Shown: positions 48,401 to 63,400 of the stretch, in pieces
Layout: every line of letters begins with the position of its first letter
How positions within the stretch are numbered: the first letter of the stretch is position 1
From: Branchiostoma floridae
Lineage: Eukaryota > Chordata > Leptocardii > Amphioxiformes > Branchiostomatidae
Assembly: GCF_000003815.2 (NCBI RefSeq)
Contig: NC_049979.1
Location: 31,803,013-31,867,012 of the forward strand
Direction: 5' to 3'
Length of the DNA: 64,000 bases
Notes under the pieces: model-generated
What the model saw: the letters and a program-made list of their open reading frames with translations, nothing else
Database searches by the model: none
What the model was told of the DNA's origin: nothing
Position numbers and translations under genes: made by a program

Positions 48401-51400
48401 ATTTTTGATCTGAAGAAAAAATCCTTCCGTGACTTTGGCAGTCAATATGTCTTATACCTTATCCTAAGCTTTCGCAAAGATTGGTACAATAATGTGGAAA
48501 TTATAAAGAAAGTTTGTGTTCAGTCCCTCTGGGGTCCAAACGGACCCCAGCAAAAATGTGCAGTTTTTAAAACAAACTTTGGAGGCTAACTCCTTAACCA
48601 CTTACAGTATGACTACCAAACTTTCAGACAATGATAAGAATGTAAACTTAAATCATCACAAACATTTCTGTGTCATCAACATGTAATGTGACGACATTAT
48701 GACGTCATTTGGCTAATCAGGGCAGCCAGCGTGGATTTTGACCAATGACGTCATGAAATTAGCATAAATTATAAATTTTAAGTCATGAAAATTGCATTGA
48801 ATTTCATAGAATTTAATTGTTGTCAGAAAACAGGTGTTGTTTAACAAGAAAACCTTGTTTAAATTGAAATTGTCAAATTTTGGCAAAAATATGCCTGTTA
48901 GAATATGGTTGCCATGGAAACCCCCAAAAATGATAAACTTACTTTATTGACTAAAAACTTTTGCAAACAATATTTTGTGATAAATTGCCAAGTTTCGTAG
49001 CTTTAGCTCTAGCCGTTCATGAGTTATGCGACATAAATGTTGCTGAGGGCCTCCAAATTCCCCTATCTGTTCGGAATAGGTTTAGTGCAAAATGTGGTCC
49101 TTCTGAACTTTTGCATAAATTATGATAATGAGTTGGAATTAGCAACATCTTAACATCTCAAATCTTCCTCTTACATTGACGAAGCAATGCATATACAATG
49201 ATCGCCGATAAGAAATGGTACTGAGATTTTATGAACAAAACATTTTGGGGTCTGTTTGGACCCCACTCGGTCATTTCAGTCGCAAAAAAAAGGTCGGGTG
49301 CTTGAGGGTTAAAAAAGCATTTTGATGTTTTTGTTGTTGTTGTTGTCTGTGATAGACGGGTTTCTTTAAATGTGATAAGTTGGCTTACAAGCTACTTGTA
49401 CTACGTTTAAATTAGGAATATTTGGGGTAAATTAGGAATATTTTGAGTCATGTGATCCATGATAAAAACAACCAGAAACATAAGTTAATGCTTCGTGGTT
49501 GGTATCCGTAATTGCATTTCTACTGACGGCATGAAATACTCATCTTCTTATGGTTTCAATCACATTAATATGTTGATTTTACAATTTTGGTGACATGGTA
49601 TCGTAGAGTAAGATTATGTATTGGTCATTCCCAAGTTGCTTCGATCTGTATTTCTTCGATTTGTATTGACAGGTATAATTTTCTTTTCTCATGCTATTTT
49701 ATTTATTATTTTAGTTGCTATGCAGGTATTTGTATGTCTGGGGTTACCCAGAAAGGTACATTGAAAAGCGCCTAGCAAAAAGCAATATGTTACCCCTAGT
49801 AAAATAAAGTAAAATAAATATAAAACAATGATATGTATTAGTATAATCGCCAACTTTCCTAGAACATATCCCGGTCGAAGTCTGTTCTATGACAACATCC
49901 GTTTCGTCCGAGGGCAATCGGCGATGTTCATGAATCGCAATTTCTACTATGACAAATGCAAACAAACCCATGTGTCCGTCAACCTATATTTAAGACACAC
50001 TTTTCAGCAATCAATCGCAAAAGGCGTAAATTTTGAAATTCCAATTGAACATTTCAAATCTGAAGAAGAACTCCTTCCGTGACTTTGTCAGCCAATACCT
50101 TCTATACCTTCCCCTAATTTTTATGAAGATTTGTACAATACTGTAGAAGCTATAAAGAAAGTCCCTGATCAGTCCATCTGGGGTCCAAACGGACCCCAGC
50201 AAAAAAGTGCAGCTTTTTAAACAAACTTTTGAGTTTAACTCCCTAACTACAGATCGTATCACCACCTAACTGTCAGAAGATGATAAACATGTAAAACTAA
50301 ATCCTCATAAAAACTTCTGTGTCATCACAATATGATATGACGACATTATGAAATCATTTAGATAACAAAGGTGGCCATCTTGGATTTTGACTAATGACGT
50401 CATGAAATTAGCATAAATTATACATTTTCAATCATGAAAATAGCATTGAATTTCATAGAATTTTATTTTTGCAAGAAAACAAGCATTGTTTACCAAGAAA
50501 AACATGTTTAAATCAAAATTTGCAAATTTTGGCAAAAATATGCCTGTCATAATTCCGTTGCTATGACAACCCCAAATAATGATAGATTTTTAAATTTACT
50601 TTATTGACAAAAAAAATTGTGATATATTACGAAGTTCCGTAGCTTAAGCACTAGCCATTCATGAATTATTGGACATAATGGTTGCTGAGTGCCTCAAAAT
50701 TCTCCTCTCTGGTCAGAATAGGTTTAGTGCAAAATATGGTCCGTCTGATCTATAAATGCATAAACTATGATAATGAGATGGAATTAGCAACACCTTAACA
50801 TGTCGAAATATTCCTCTTACATTGACGAAGCAATGTATGTACAATAATCACCGATAGGAATTGGAACTGAGATTTTATGAACAAAACATTTTGGGGTCCG
50901 TTTGGACCCCACTCGGTCATTTTAGTCGCAAAAAAGGTCGGGTGCTTGAGTGCTATGTAGTTAAGGCTTTATGCGACTCGGAAGATGCTGCAGCGCTTAG
51001 AAGCACTTCCAGTAAGGGTTTTGACGGGGAAGCTCATGTACATTAAATTTGAAAATTTGGCCCAAGCCGTGGACACTATGGCCCAAAAAATCAGTGGAAG
51101 GAGTACTTTTTACCTTGGTTGGTGAATGTTTTGTGTAAATTGACTGTGTACAGACAGTAAATAAAAACAAAAAAATGCAAGTATCAAGACCACAGTGTAT
51201 TGATTACGATCAAAAGCTAGCTGGAGTCCATGCGGACCCCAAAAGAAAATCAGTTATAGAAATTTAAGAAATTAATGAAACAGAGTTGTCTGCACTGTGT
51301 AGAAGGACAACGTCATGAGTCACAATTACCTGAAATTTCAAAAAAAATATCACAAATTACATGGTACATAACATGCCCATAGCATGCCCGCGCATGCCGA

Positions 51401-54400
51401 GAACTAGCGGGGCCGAAGTGTCCTCCGAGCCTGGGCCGAAATGTCCTCGGCGTGGGGCCAAAGTGTCCTGGACTTGAGGCCGAAATGTCCGTGCCGAACT
51501 GTCCATGTGCCGAACTGTCCTAATACCGCCCAAAGACCAGAAATCTGGACCAAGGCCACGCGACCATAAAATACTATCTAATACCAGGATGTCAGTGCTA
51601 ATTTGAATCCACTCAAACTCCTTACATCATAAACGACTTAGACCCTGCAGGAGATCTTACGGCCCTTCTATGATATTCTGTCCGGCCATGAGAATTGTTC
51701 CACCCTTACTGTTTTTCAAATTAAGTGATCTGAATGATGACAGCGACTTTTATGACAGCGACTTTTATTAACTCGGAAATGTCTATTTGAGTCATGACAG
51801 TAAGTTACAGAGGAGGTTGAGGGAAGTTCGAGAATCGGCCCGCCTCACATTCTTCCTTATAGGTGATTTATGTGATTACAATGACTTCTAATAACACGGA
51901 CATTACTACGTGAGTCTAGTTTTTAACATTCAAGTTTGAGATTCAAGTTTTGGACATGTTTCGGAAGTGTTTACGGACCAGAAGCGTGGCGTTGTGATTC
52001 CTGCATATACAGAAAAGTGCTAAAAATAGTTATTTGCTCAATCTTATAAAGTATTCATAATAATGTCTACCTAACTCCTATGTCTTTGTTTTGATGTAAC
52101 TGTTTGTCTTTTCGAACCGTCTTGAGCAACTTTGTTTTTAGTACGGAGTTGAGATTAATACAATAATGATACAATTATGATACTACGAATGAAATATTTA
52201 AACATCGTATCTGCTAGCTATTTACACTGTCTCTTTAATACAGACATAGTCCAATGAGCTACCATGGTTAGGCTGTCCGATGTTATGACGCATTTTGAAT
52301 TATGCATATCTCAGTCATATGTGTTTGTTTTTATATAACTTAAGGTATTTTTAAGTCGTCTCGAGTAATCTTGTTAAGGGAGTTGAGATCGAAAGAATGC
52401 AATTATGATCCATTTATGATACTGCTAAATAAATAATCTACTAGCTATGTACAATGTCTCTTTAACTCTATTCAGACGGGGGGGGGCTTTTGAGAACTAC
52501 GCCCACTTTGATGTCCTATAACGCCAAAACGGCATACGCTAGAGCCACCAAATTTAGTGAGTTTTCCTAAAATATTGTTGACAACAATTTTACGAAGTTT
52601 GACAATTTTTCCTTTGTTTCATGTTGCCATGGCAACCGTTTGTTGACAGGCAGTTTTGACAAAAATCAAAATTTTTGGTTGTAACAATGTATTCTTCACA
52701 TATATTTGCTATTTTACAGCTTTTTGTTACATAAAAAATATTATATCATTTAGCTATCTTTCAAAATTATGCTAATTTGATTACGTCATCAGCCCAAAAT
52801 CCAAGATGGCGGACCATATCAAGAATAACAAGCTAATTATCCCTTAAAATTTGCAATTACCTGGTATATTTTCATTAAAAACCATCTAAATAAATGAATG
52901 TAGTCTATTTCTATTGCCTTTTGTGATTATTTGTTGCAAAAAAAAATATATTTGAAAGGTGGTAGATGTAATATGGCGGAGCCCAACTCGTATCTATTTT
53001 GACGTCATCGATGTTGCTATTGGCAACGCAAGTCGTAATAAACATTATTTTTCTATTATCTGCACTTATTGTTGCATTTTTACAACGTGACGTCAATTGT
53101 CAAATACTTGTCAGATATTATTTCGACATCATGTCCTGCAAATGCGGTGGCCTTACGACACGTCGTATTTGAGTTATAGGACTTAGAAGTGGAGGGCCTC
53201 AAAAGCACCCCCCCGTCCAGGGATGACCAAAAAAGCCCGGTCTGAATAGGGTTAATGCAGACAGAGTCCCGTGAGGAGAAAGTTGCCCCATTGTAACATT
53301 TGTTTGTATGGGCTTTCGTAGTTTTTAGGCCACGCCCCGGACAGGTTCTTAGGGCCGGACCGAATCTCATAGAACACTGGCACATTCAAAAGTATAATTT
53401 CTTTAAAACCTACCCTTTGAACTATTTCCAAAACAAAACAAACTACAAATTATCTTACCTTAGTGCGTAATTTCATCTGATCTGATGGATTTAAACAAAC
53501 TTTTTCCCTAATGAGGCAATGTGATGCTTGTAGTATCTGTAATACCCCTGTTGTATTTGGCTTATATCGATCGGACGACGATTCTGCGACATTTGTCCGA
53601 TCCTCCCTTATAATACACAGTAATAACTTTATTGCATAAAAAGTGTACAAGGTACAAAGACTGGCTTATATTTTAAAGGACGATTTTCATTTAAAAATGC
53701 GCACAACTCTCTGTCGACCTTAAATATGGCCAATCATCCATTGATACGCCCGAAGCTCGTTGATATTTTGACAGGCGTATAATATAATCTGTGCTCATAG
53801 ATCTCTCAGACACGACTTGCTTTGTTAACCTACGTTCCAATGTGTATTACATTTTTGGTCCCTGGATAAAAGTGTCCTTTAAAAGTACATGTGCTGTTTA
53901 GTGTGTGTTGATTTTAGGATGTAATAGTATTCACCAAACATTTTTTTTTTCTTTTGGTTACTTTGTTTAAAGTTACTACACACAGGTTTTTGTTGTGTAG
54001 ATATGAATATCATGTTAATTGACAGTTCTTACTACAGAGAAATGTTCCAAACTTTTTAAATAAGCTTTGTATTGTTTCAATTTCTGTTTATGATTTGTTT
54101 ATAGATTTGAATTAAAAACAAAATAGAGGCAGTTGAAACAAATCACCAAACTTGCTAAAGAATCTAAAAAAAATCAATACATAGACAACTATACCTTTAC
54201 GGTACAGCCATGGAACCTGCCGATGTTGAATGTGAATCGGAATAGTAGCATTAAATTCCAAGTATTGTAGCAGAACTGAAACAAAAGATGGTCATATGTT
54301 AAAAAGTCAATAGGATACATGTTGATTAAATGCGAAAGCAATGTAATCTAACATGGATCTGAACATTACGTGAATGTGGACTTTATAAAAAAAGCTACAC

Positions 54401-57400
54401 CAGTTTACCTTAAGTAATACGTTTTTACGATGATTTTAAACAGTGATACAGATACAAGTTAAATAATAAATTAAGTGTGATAGTGATTGAGATGCTCTGA
54501 CTTAACATTACGTTTTGACTCCGACTTGGACTTTGTTCCTATGCTCATTGAAATGTTGAGGGCAGCAAAACCGTAAAGAAAGACATTAGAAAAAGAAAGA
54601 TAAGAAGCGCACTTTGAACCTAATGCTTTCAAATGATGAACGCGAAGTTAGTGGACTGCTTTATTTAAATAAACCGGTAGGAACGTTGCTCAACGACGAA
54701 CGTTTTAAAATGATTTCGCACATCTCCATAATGTTCGTGTTTATGGATATATTTTAGTAGCCTCTACCACGCTCCGCGGTGGTCTCAATTTTAGAAATTG
54801 GACAAATAGTATACTAGAGTCAAGGTGGTTTCAATTGTAGAAATTGGACAAATAGTATGCTAGAGTCTATAGTACGCTAGGGGAGTTAGCCGCCAAAAGT
54901 ATACGTTCCCTCACTGTCGTGTGTAGTTGCGGAAAACAGCTGGGCCTTGGACAACGTCAACAAACCGGTGTGACAGGGTTTTCGCCCCCCCCCCCCGTGA
55001 TCTCGCCCCCCCGGGGCGAAATCACTAGCGATCTCGCCCTCCCCGGCTAGTGATCTCGCCCCCCTACCTCGCCCCCCTTTAGCGATTTCGCCCCCCCCCC
55101 CAAAAAAAACGGGTTTACATGACATTTTAGAAGTTGATTGGTATAAATCACAAAATGTAGTTTCAGAATGATATAAGTACACGAGTTTGATACATAACTC
55201 CATTCATAGTATCAATATTAACGTAATTACATGGTAATAAGATAGTTGAACTTGTTTCAGACAAGGAGGTTGGGTCCCTTGTATTCTCATTATTGCATAT
55301 ACCTGAGTCTTGACATAAGATGTATTTCATTGTATTCACCTGTCCTCAAACAACCTATATATCTCCAATATGAAGTCTCTACAATGAAGTGACCACAAAA
55401 GAACTATGTAATGTCTTTATTAATTATGCAAATATTAGGTATTAATTAGAATAACGCACATTTTGGTATATGCACCTGGCCAAGGGATATCTTCACCTCC
55501 AACATGACTGTCTTTTCTAGTATTTAGGAACTGATGCATTTACCCGTGTTTCTTAAGACTGGTACTTTACCAGTGTTTGTGTAGCATTTAGCAACAGCTA
55601 TATCAACTTGCGCGTAGATAGTGTTTATAATGAGAAACTATTATTCACGTGTGTTTTTGTTAGTGCTTTGGAAATGTTTCCAGCACAAGAAAGAAAACAC
55701 TGTGACAAATTGAAAACATATAGCTGACGTATTCCGTACCATAGACGGTGTTGATTTATACGTTCGCAGTAGCACTGTTTTATGCCACCTCAGCTGCAAC
55801 AATTGTCTTTTTTCATTTCAATGTCATGTTTGCACCGAACAATATAATATCGACTTTCGAGGTATGACATCTTACGGTACGGTAATAAGGTGCCATATAG
55901 GTACCAGGTAACACACCATATACGTTACTGCCCAGGTGCAGTATAGTACCAGGTAGCGCACCTGTAATATGTAGTAGCCAGCTGCTCGGGGGGGGGGGGG
56001 GGGCGAAAACGCTAAAGGGGGGCGAGATCGCCGGGGGGGCGAGATCGCTGTCACACCGGAACAAAAATTATGTTTTTGCTAAACGATGCTTCTGAAGGTA
56101 ATAGAGTGAGGTTAATTTTTCGATAAAATGTAACATGATAACAGTTAACAGGTACGTTTCTGTGCGGTTAATCTGCAGCAATCGGGCCCGAAAAACAGAC
56201 CACGTTTTTTTCTTGTTGAGAGTGTGTGGCAAAAATGACTCATTTTGGCCGAGCAGAGGGTCATATCGAATTGCAAATGGTATTTTTTTTTTCTTGACCG
56301 CTGCTGTCAAGACCCGTCACGGGCGAGTCGGAAAACAATAAAATGGTAATCTAACCACCACACACCTTTTCGATAGCAATTAATGGGTTTAAAGAACGAG
56401 GCGCCCCCGCACAGTCTTCGTGATGAGGAAACGTATACTTCTGGCGGCTAAGCCTCTAAAGTACTATAGACTCTAGCATACTAGCTATTTATCTAATTTT
56501 CCACTCTACCTTTGTTCTAAAACAGCGTGAAATATCTCAGATATAGCAAAATCAGAACAGGGATATTTATGCATTTGTAACGGATACAATCGGATACAGA
56601 TGGATCCTAATCTATGTGACATCGATTTAACGCGAATATTACATGATTTTTGATGGATGTTGCCGAAATCCAAGATATCAGATCCTTAAAAATCCCATTG
56701 GAGTTTTCAACTTAATACTTAATCGTTTTGTTTGCAATATATGTTTTCATATTTTGAACAAACATATCCTAGTGAATTTCAAACGGGATACGATGTAGCT
56801 TGATTGATTTGATTTACAATTAAAAGCTTTTACTCTGAAATGTAACTAGATCGCCAAAAACAGCTTTAACCGTTCACATCTGCAGAAAAGATATTTACAA
56901 ATCTGAGACAGCAGAGATCACTTCCAGTATGCAGAGGCCCTGACAATGATATGGGTCCAAGGTCACAGTAAAAGTCTCAATAAATACGAAGGTTCTTCGG
57001 ATAACGTGCACGGTCTGCCAATGAGGTTATAGAGAGACCTGGCTAAGCTGTTACACCTAATTTTGAAATTATATTAGGGCAAAAAATTGCTATCCATGAA
57101 AAGGAATAATATCTACATTTTATTAGAATCTCCGTCACATCCAGAAAATTGCAAAGTTTTACCTTTTAATAAGTTGGGTAGGATATTTCATAATGAAGTG
57201 AAATTCATCTTTCATATTTTTATAACATGTAAGGCACAGTCTCTGAGTTTACGGTGACGACTTTTTGCGATTTTTAAACGATGTGCACTGATTTTCAGTT
57301 TGCAATATTGTATCTAAATGATCTATTATGAATTAATATGAGATATTCTTCCATACCAAAGTGTTTTTTTTTATTTTCGAATAGTTTTTTTTTTTTTTTG

Positions 57401-60400
57401 CTTTTGAGCTGTTCCCTCCAGCCAGGAAGAAACGTGTCTTTTAGACGCTCTTTAAATATGTTAATGTTATGTCAATTTTCCCACAAAGGACGGAGATGAG
57501 TCGATTTAAACTTTTTTAATAGGAGAATAAGGAGGAGGTAGAGAGGAAGAAGCATCGAAAATCAGCTATAATATCTCTGGTATGAGTACAATGTAACCAT
57601 TTAGTAGCGTAAGACTTTGATATTTTTGGAGCCCAATATTTCTTTATAACTTACAAAAAATAATGATTGATTTTATGATTTACAGTGTATCAAAGGCTTA
57701 ACCCTCTGACTTTTTTGCGACTAAAATGACCAACTTGGGTCCAAACAATAGTCCTAGGAAGGGGGAAATTTAAGGCCTTCAGCACATTTAATGCCATATA
57801 TCAGGGTTTTCTTGGTAAACTACCCTTCGTTTCTTACATCAATGAAATTCTTTAAAGTTCAATGTAGCTTTTATGGTTTAAAAGTATAATTTATGTTAAT
57901 TTCATGACATCATTGGTCAAAATCCAAGATTGCCGCCATTATTATCTATATGATGTCCTAATGTCGTCATGTGATAAGATAATGGCCCAAAAGCTGCAGT
58001 GATGATTGAGTTTTTTTTATGTTTATCATTTTCATTCAAAATGTAGCAATCATTCGATAATTAGTTAAGGGTTGGTATCAAAATGTTTGCTGGGGTCCAT
58101 TCGAATACAAGACGAATTGAACACGGGGCTTTCCTTTATAATTTCCATAGTATTGTGACAATTTCCTCACAACTTGGCCAATGGTATAGCAGGGATTGAC
58201 CAAAAAGTCAAGGAATTAATTAAATGTTGCTGTTTAAAAATGTCCAAATAGTACTTTAAAATTTATGCCACTCGGGTGTTTGATGGTTAAGTAATACACA
58301 TTTAGCATAGTTTGCTATATCTAATGATATCGCAGTATATTTGTTTAACCTGCCTTATGTTAACAATGCAGTAATCATAAATATGTTAGTAACCTTTTTC
58401 AAATATGTTGGTGTCGAAGTCCGTATTTTCGTACACTATTCCCTGTAGCTGAAGATTCAGATGAAATTGGCTTTTCGTTCTTATTGTCATATGTTTAGTC
58501 CCTTTTCCTCCAACATACACATTTTTGTAATTTGATACTGTCGTTAAAACTCCCTTTTCCGCAAAAATCTGCACCTGTAAAGCAACACATTGGATAGTCA
58601 TACAGCTGAATGGTTATCGTTCTCGTTAGGTAAAATGTGATCAGAACTACTTTACATTAAAGAAAATGACACAAAATGCAAAGCTTATAGATACAGTCAC
58701 ACCTGCCTCAAATGCAATAAAAGACTCATCCATGAAACAGTTCTAAATTATTTCCATTAATGTATTTTTATCATCATCTGGGCCAAAACTGTAGTGTCAT
58801 TGGAGTAAATATCAATGCTTAAAAAAAGACTGTTTCTATGAATAATGTCAACTATATATCATATTTTCAACCTTTCTGACATGTTACATTACATCGACGT
58901 AAGTCATATTTTGATGTTATTTGCATTTTCTTCACTTTTATGGTTCCAATATAACATTGACTTGACAAGTATTCAATGATTACCTTTTCCTCGATATCTT
59001 CATTGTCCAATCGATGATAGAACCACTCTATTCGCAAACCTTTAAAATAGGTTAACCAACACACCGTTATTCTTTGAGAGTAATAAATACATTTCTTACT
59101 TTTAACAATTGAAGGTATGTTAATAAAATTGATCTGTTCCCGATAGATAGTAGTTTGCAGCCTTGGTTTTCTTTGACCAGTGACATACCTAAAGTTAATC
59201 CTATTCAGAACATGAAGGTTCTTGTTATTGCGCCACATCCAGAAGATTTCTAGCGAGGGCATGCCCTCAAAATCAATTTTTTTTCAAATGCAAAAAGAAA
59301 AGCCAATTACCACTGACAGTGATAGATTGGCCCTTGCTAGAAAGTTACTAGATGTGGCTTAATATACACGATGGAGGGGTAAGGGGTTGGTGGTTTAAGG
59401 CCTGTGCCAAATGTTTGTAGCATAACGCCCAAACGCAATGCGTTAGAGCCACCAAATTTATTACTTTCCCCCCATTAAGTTGGCAACAATGTAACGGAGG
59501 TGGGAAACATTTTTCATGTTTCCATGGTATTTGTGATTAAATTTATTTCGGTTTTAACAATTTTTCCAGGTTTTCTTGATACATTACGGATATTTCATTA
59601 CTTGAATAAAAACTTAGGTACTTTTGAATTATTTGCATCAGTTTGTTTAGATTATGTTTTTGGATATACATGTTTATATCTTTACGTGTATTTTTTATCA
59701 GAAAGTATTTGCATGAACAGATTAGTTATCGTTTCCGAGATGACAGACCTAACTAATATCTTAATCGTGCATGACGTCATTGATTTTGTTATTGACAACA
59801 AAAGTTGTCGAAGACAATGTTATCCTGCTATGTACACTTGCTGTTACATTTGTGAAGCATACTTAGAACTTTTCTGACATACCCTTTTCCATGGCTCTTG
59901 CCAATACATTCACATTGATGACGTCATAATGACGTAATGGTACGATTTACATTTTATGTCTACAGCATTGCCCAAAAAATGGTAGTTATATGATATGTCA
60001 TTTTTTTAGTGCCAGGAGTCAGAAGGGCGGGCCTGAAATGCCTCAATCCCCTTCGTCAGAGATTGACAAAGTCCGGGACAAAATAGAATTTAAGATCCAA
60101 TATCTATAGCCACATTCGACAAATGTCTCACTGAGGTGTGTGTGTATGTTAGCTGTTGGATTGCATTAAAGACTTTCGTTGGTCACAATTGACTCATATT
60201 AACATTGCTAGTTACTATTTTAAAATTTCATTTGACCTTGTTAGAACCTAAAACGCTTTTTACTCTGTGACACTGGAGGGTAACCTCCAGTAACAGAGCA
60301 TTGTAATCACTTTGTGCGTTGAGTGTTCGCACCTATATCTCTATGTTCCGTATGCCGCATTCGCATGTGGATTGGCATGTCGCCTGTACTCGGTTAGGAA

Positions 60401-63400
60401 ATGATGCACGTTATTTTTTTTTCGCCGAAGCTGTTTTTATTTTGGATGTAATAAATTCAGTTTTCACCCCTACGCCTTCGGTCTATTGGTCCAGGTCTTC
60501 ATGATCGTGCGTGTGGTCATTGGATATCGTCAAGCAGATGTTGTCCTCGTCGGAAATTGACAACAGCTGTGCTACCTCGTACCCGGGAAAAGTATGAATG
60601 AATTTATTGTTCAACAATCGCACAGGGTACAATGTATGGCAATTAATAACAACTAATAGCTATACAGACAGTAGTACTAAGAGGCTACATACAAAACAAC
60701 AACAAAACATTATCGATAATAGTACAGTTATGTATGATTAATCTGATCTCGCATTTGGAATACATTATAAAGAAACTGGCCTACGTAAACGGATATATGA
60801 GTTGAACATGAGAGCAATACATGGAAAATATCGCTTTCTGCACCAGCGAGAGAGATGTGTGTTTTGGTTCTAATATTCTTAAACAATGTTTCTCTCTCTT
60901 TACTGTAGGTGGGACATTTCATGACAAAGTGGAATTCATCTTCTATATTTTCATGACATGTAGGACACAGTCTCTAAGTGGCTGGTGTGTTACGGTGACG
61001 ACCTTTTTCAATTTCTAAGCAATGTGCACTTATTCTCAGTTTAGTAATGTTGTATCTAAATGATCTATTATGAATTGATTTGAGATATTCTTCCATACCA
61101 AAGTGTTTTTTGATTTTCGAATATGTTTTAAGTTTGTTGGTGCTTTTGAGCTGTTCCCTCCAGCCAGAAAGAAACTTGTCTTTTAGACGCTCTTTGAATA
61201 TGTTCTCAAAATGTTTGGCATTAACAGCGGGGTTAAGCCAAACATTTTGGAACCCATGTCGGCATAAAATGTCCTGAACGTGAGTAGCCCAGTCATATCC
61301 TTCTTCGACTGAAGTGTCGTAAGCCTTTTTAACAATCCTATCATTTGGTAGAGTATGCAATCTTAGCCAATATTTAATCAGATGTGTTTGACAGTCAACG
61401 AATAGAGGAAATACTCCTAATTCCCCTCTTACGGCGGCATTGACAGAGCTTTTCGGTACATGAAGTAAAAGTTTGCAGAAATTTAAGAGTACGTATTCTA
61501 AGTCAGGTATTTCATATGAGATTTTTGGTTGTTCTATTGTTATATGCTGGTTCCTAAACAAAGTGTCTGACTGGTATATCACGTTCAGTTTGTCACTGTA
61601 TTTCTTGAATCGAATAAGAATGGGACGAGTATAAATAGTCGAGGCTTCTGATATATTTCCCAGACGAGAGACTCTAAGTATGTCAACTTCTGATCCCAAT
61701 ATCGGGCTGAGGACTCTGGCTATAGATGTTCTGGTCGTTTCATTTTGACATTCCGGAATCCCCTTGAATATTAGATCTCTGCATTGTGCTTTTATTCCTG
61801 AGAGCTCACTACAATAAAGTAGGATAGGTGTAACCAGGGTGTTAAATAAATCAATAGCTAGGGAAATCGAGGGGTTGGAAATAGATGATAAGAATGATTT
61901 CAATTTGAACGAGGCCCGTAGTGCTTTCAATCTTAACTGTTTTATGGCTCGACTAAAAGATCCTGAAGGTGTTATGTCCACTCCTAGGTAGGTATAAAAG
62001 TTGGTTATCTCTATAGTTTGACCTGAGATGTGAAAGTAGGCATTTGATTGTCAGGGGTCTTTAAAGGAACATAAAAGCCGGTTCTCAATGTGCCAGGAAG
62101 ATAACTATATTCCAGAACAGCTGTTGGAGATGAACTCTGCGAAAAGGTTTTGTCAACAACTCGGGAATAAGCAGATACTAACGTAAATACACAATTTTAA
62201 CCCACTGAACCCACTCCCAGGTGTCTACACCCTATGCAGACGCAGACTTGGCGATAAGGGGCCAGAATATGTACAAGGACAGAGGCGGTTATTTAGGTAC
62301 AAGGCCCATGTCCCTATTCAGAGCTTAACATACAAGTCAAGCAGGGTGGTGGCATTGTGACGATCTCCAAGCAGACGTTAGGAAAAATCGTTACTATTTG
62401 TAGCAGGAACGATTTGCACTAGCACGTACCATATCAAGAGCTCGTTTCTACACATGAATTCCGGACCAGTGTTAATTTTCGCAATTTGGTGTCGTTCGTT
62501 TGAGACGCTGATTTTGCTGTTCATGCGTACAGGACTGTGGAAGTGAGTTTAAATTTGGAAGTGATAGGTTTGTTAGCTTTAAAGTAAGTTTTTGGTACAA
62601 GGCGATGATGTGTTCTGTATGCGATATAAACACCGAGTCATAAACCACAGAAAACATCACAACCGACATAAACCATAATTAGGTCACAGAGTATGTTACC
62701 TAAGGTCACTTGTTACAATTTTTAAACACACCAAATTATATTCAAAGGAAAATTATGAAACAAAATAAAATAATGCGTTTAATATGATTACCAAGTCCAT
62801 TAGAATTATAACTGGAAATCTGAAGTTGTACCTGAGTCTATGACTTGTAATATTAGTGTATTGGCCTAAGGTAAAAATTCGATATAGACCATATACATTG
62901 TATATGACTGCCTGCCTTTTTCTCAAACTAATTAACGACCAAGACACTGCACGAAATGACCTGGAATCCTGGTGGATACGTATCTATAGGTGTTTTTTGG
63001 CGGGCGTCTCAGGGACCCCGCGTAACATTATAGTGTGCAAACGATTGACAAGAATTCCTGGAATTCCGCAGGCATCTGTGGAATTTTTCTACAGCCCCGC
63101 CCGCCTGTGTTCAGTCACGTAACCTGCCCCGCGAAACGGGTAAACAACTGGTCTTGCCACTTTCTCAGGCGATATCTCAAAAATTCCTGCACCAAAACAC
63201 AAATGCTATACAGTCTAAATACACTTAGGCACCAGTCATTGATTTGTTGTACAGTCTGATTGTATAGTGTAGGAATGAGTTGCGCAGTCTGGAGGTCCTT
63301 GCTTTTGGGACCGAGATACTACATGAGCTTCGAAGTGACCTCCCAGTGACCTCTGACCTGACCGGAGGGACCATGTCATGTAGCGGGTGATCCGGGTTCA

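Noticed and set aside
54886-56064. Gly/Arg- and Pro-rich ORFs
   Set aside because: Translations of G/C homopolymer blocks at the ends of the 54965-56059 transposon.
59180-59262. Possible additional B4GALNT exon (EIFWMWRNNKNLHVL, donor ttag|gtatgt)
   Set aside because: Its donor phase does not fit the exon at 58984-59039, while the exon at 63915-64000 fits directly in phase and in family order.
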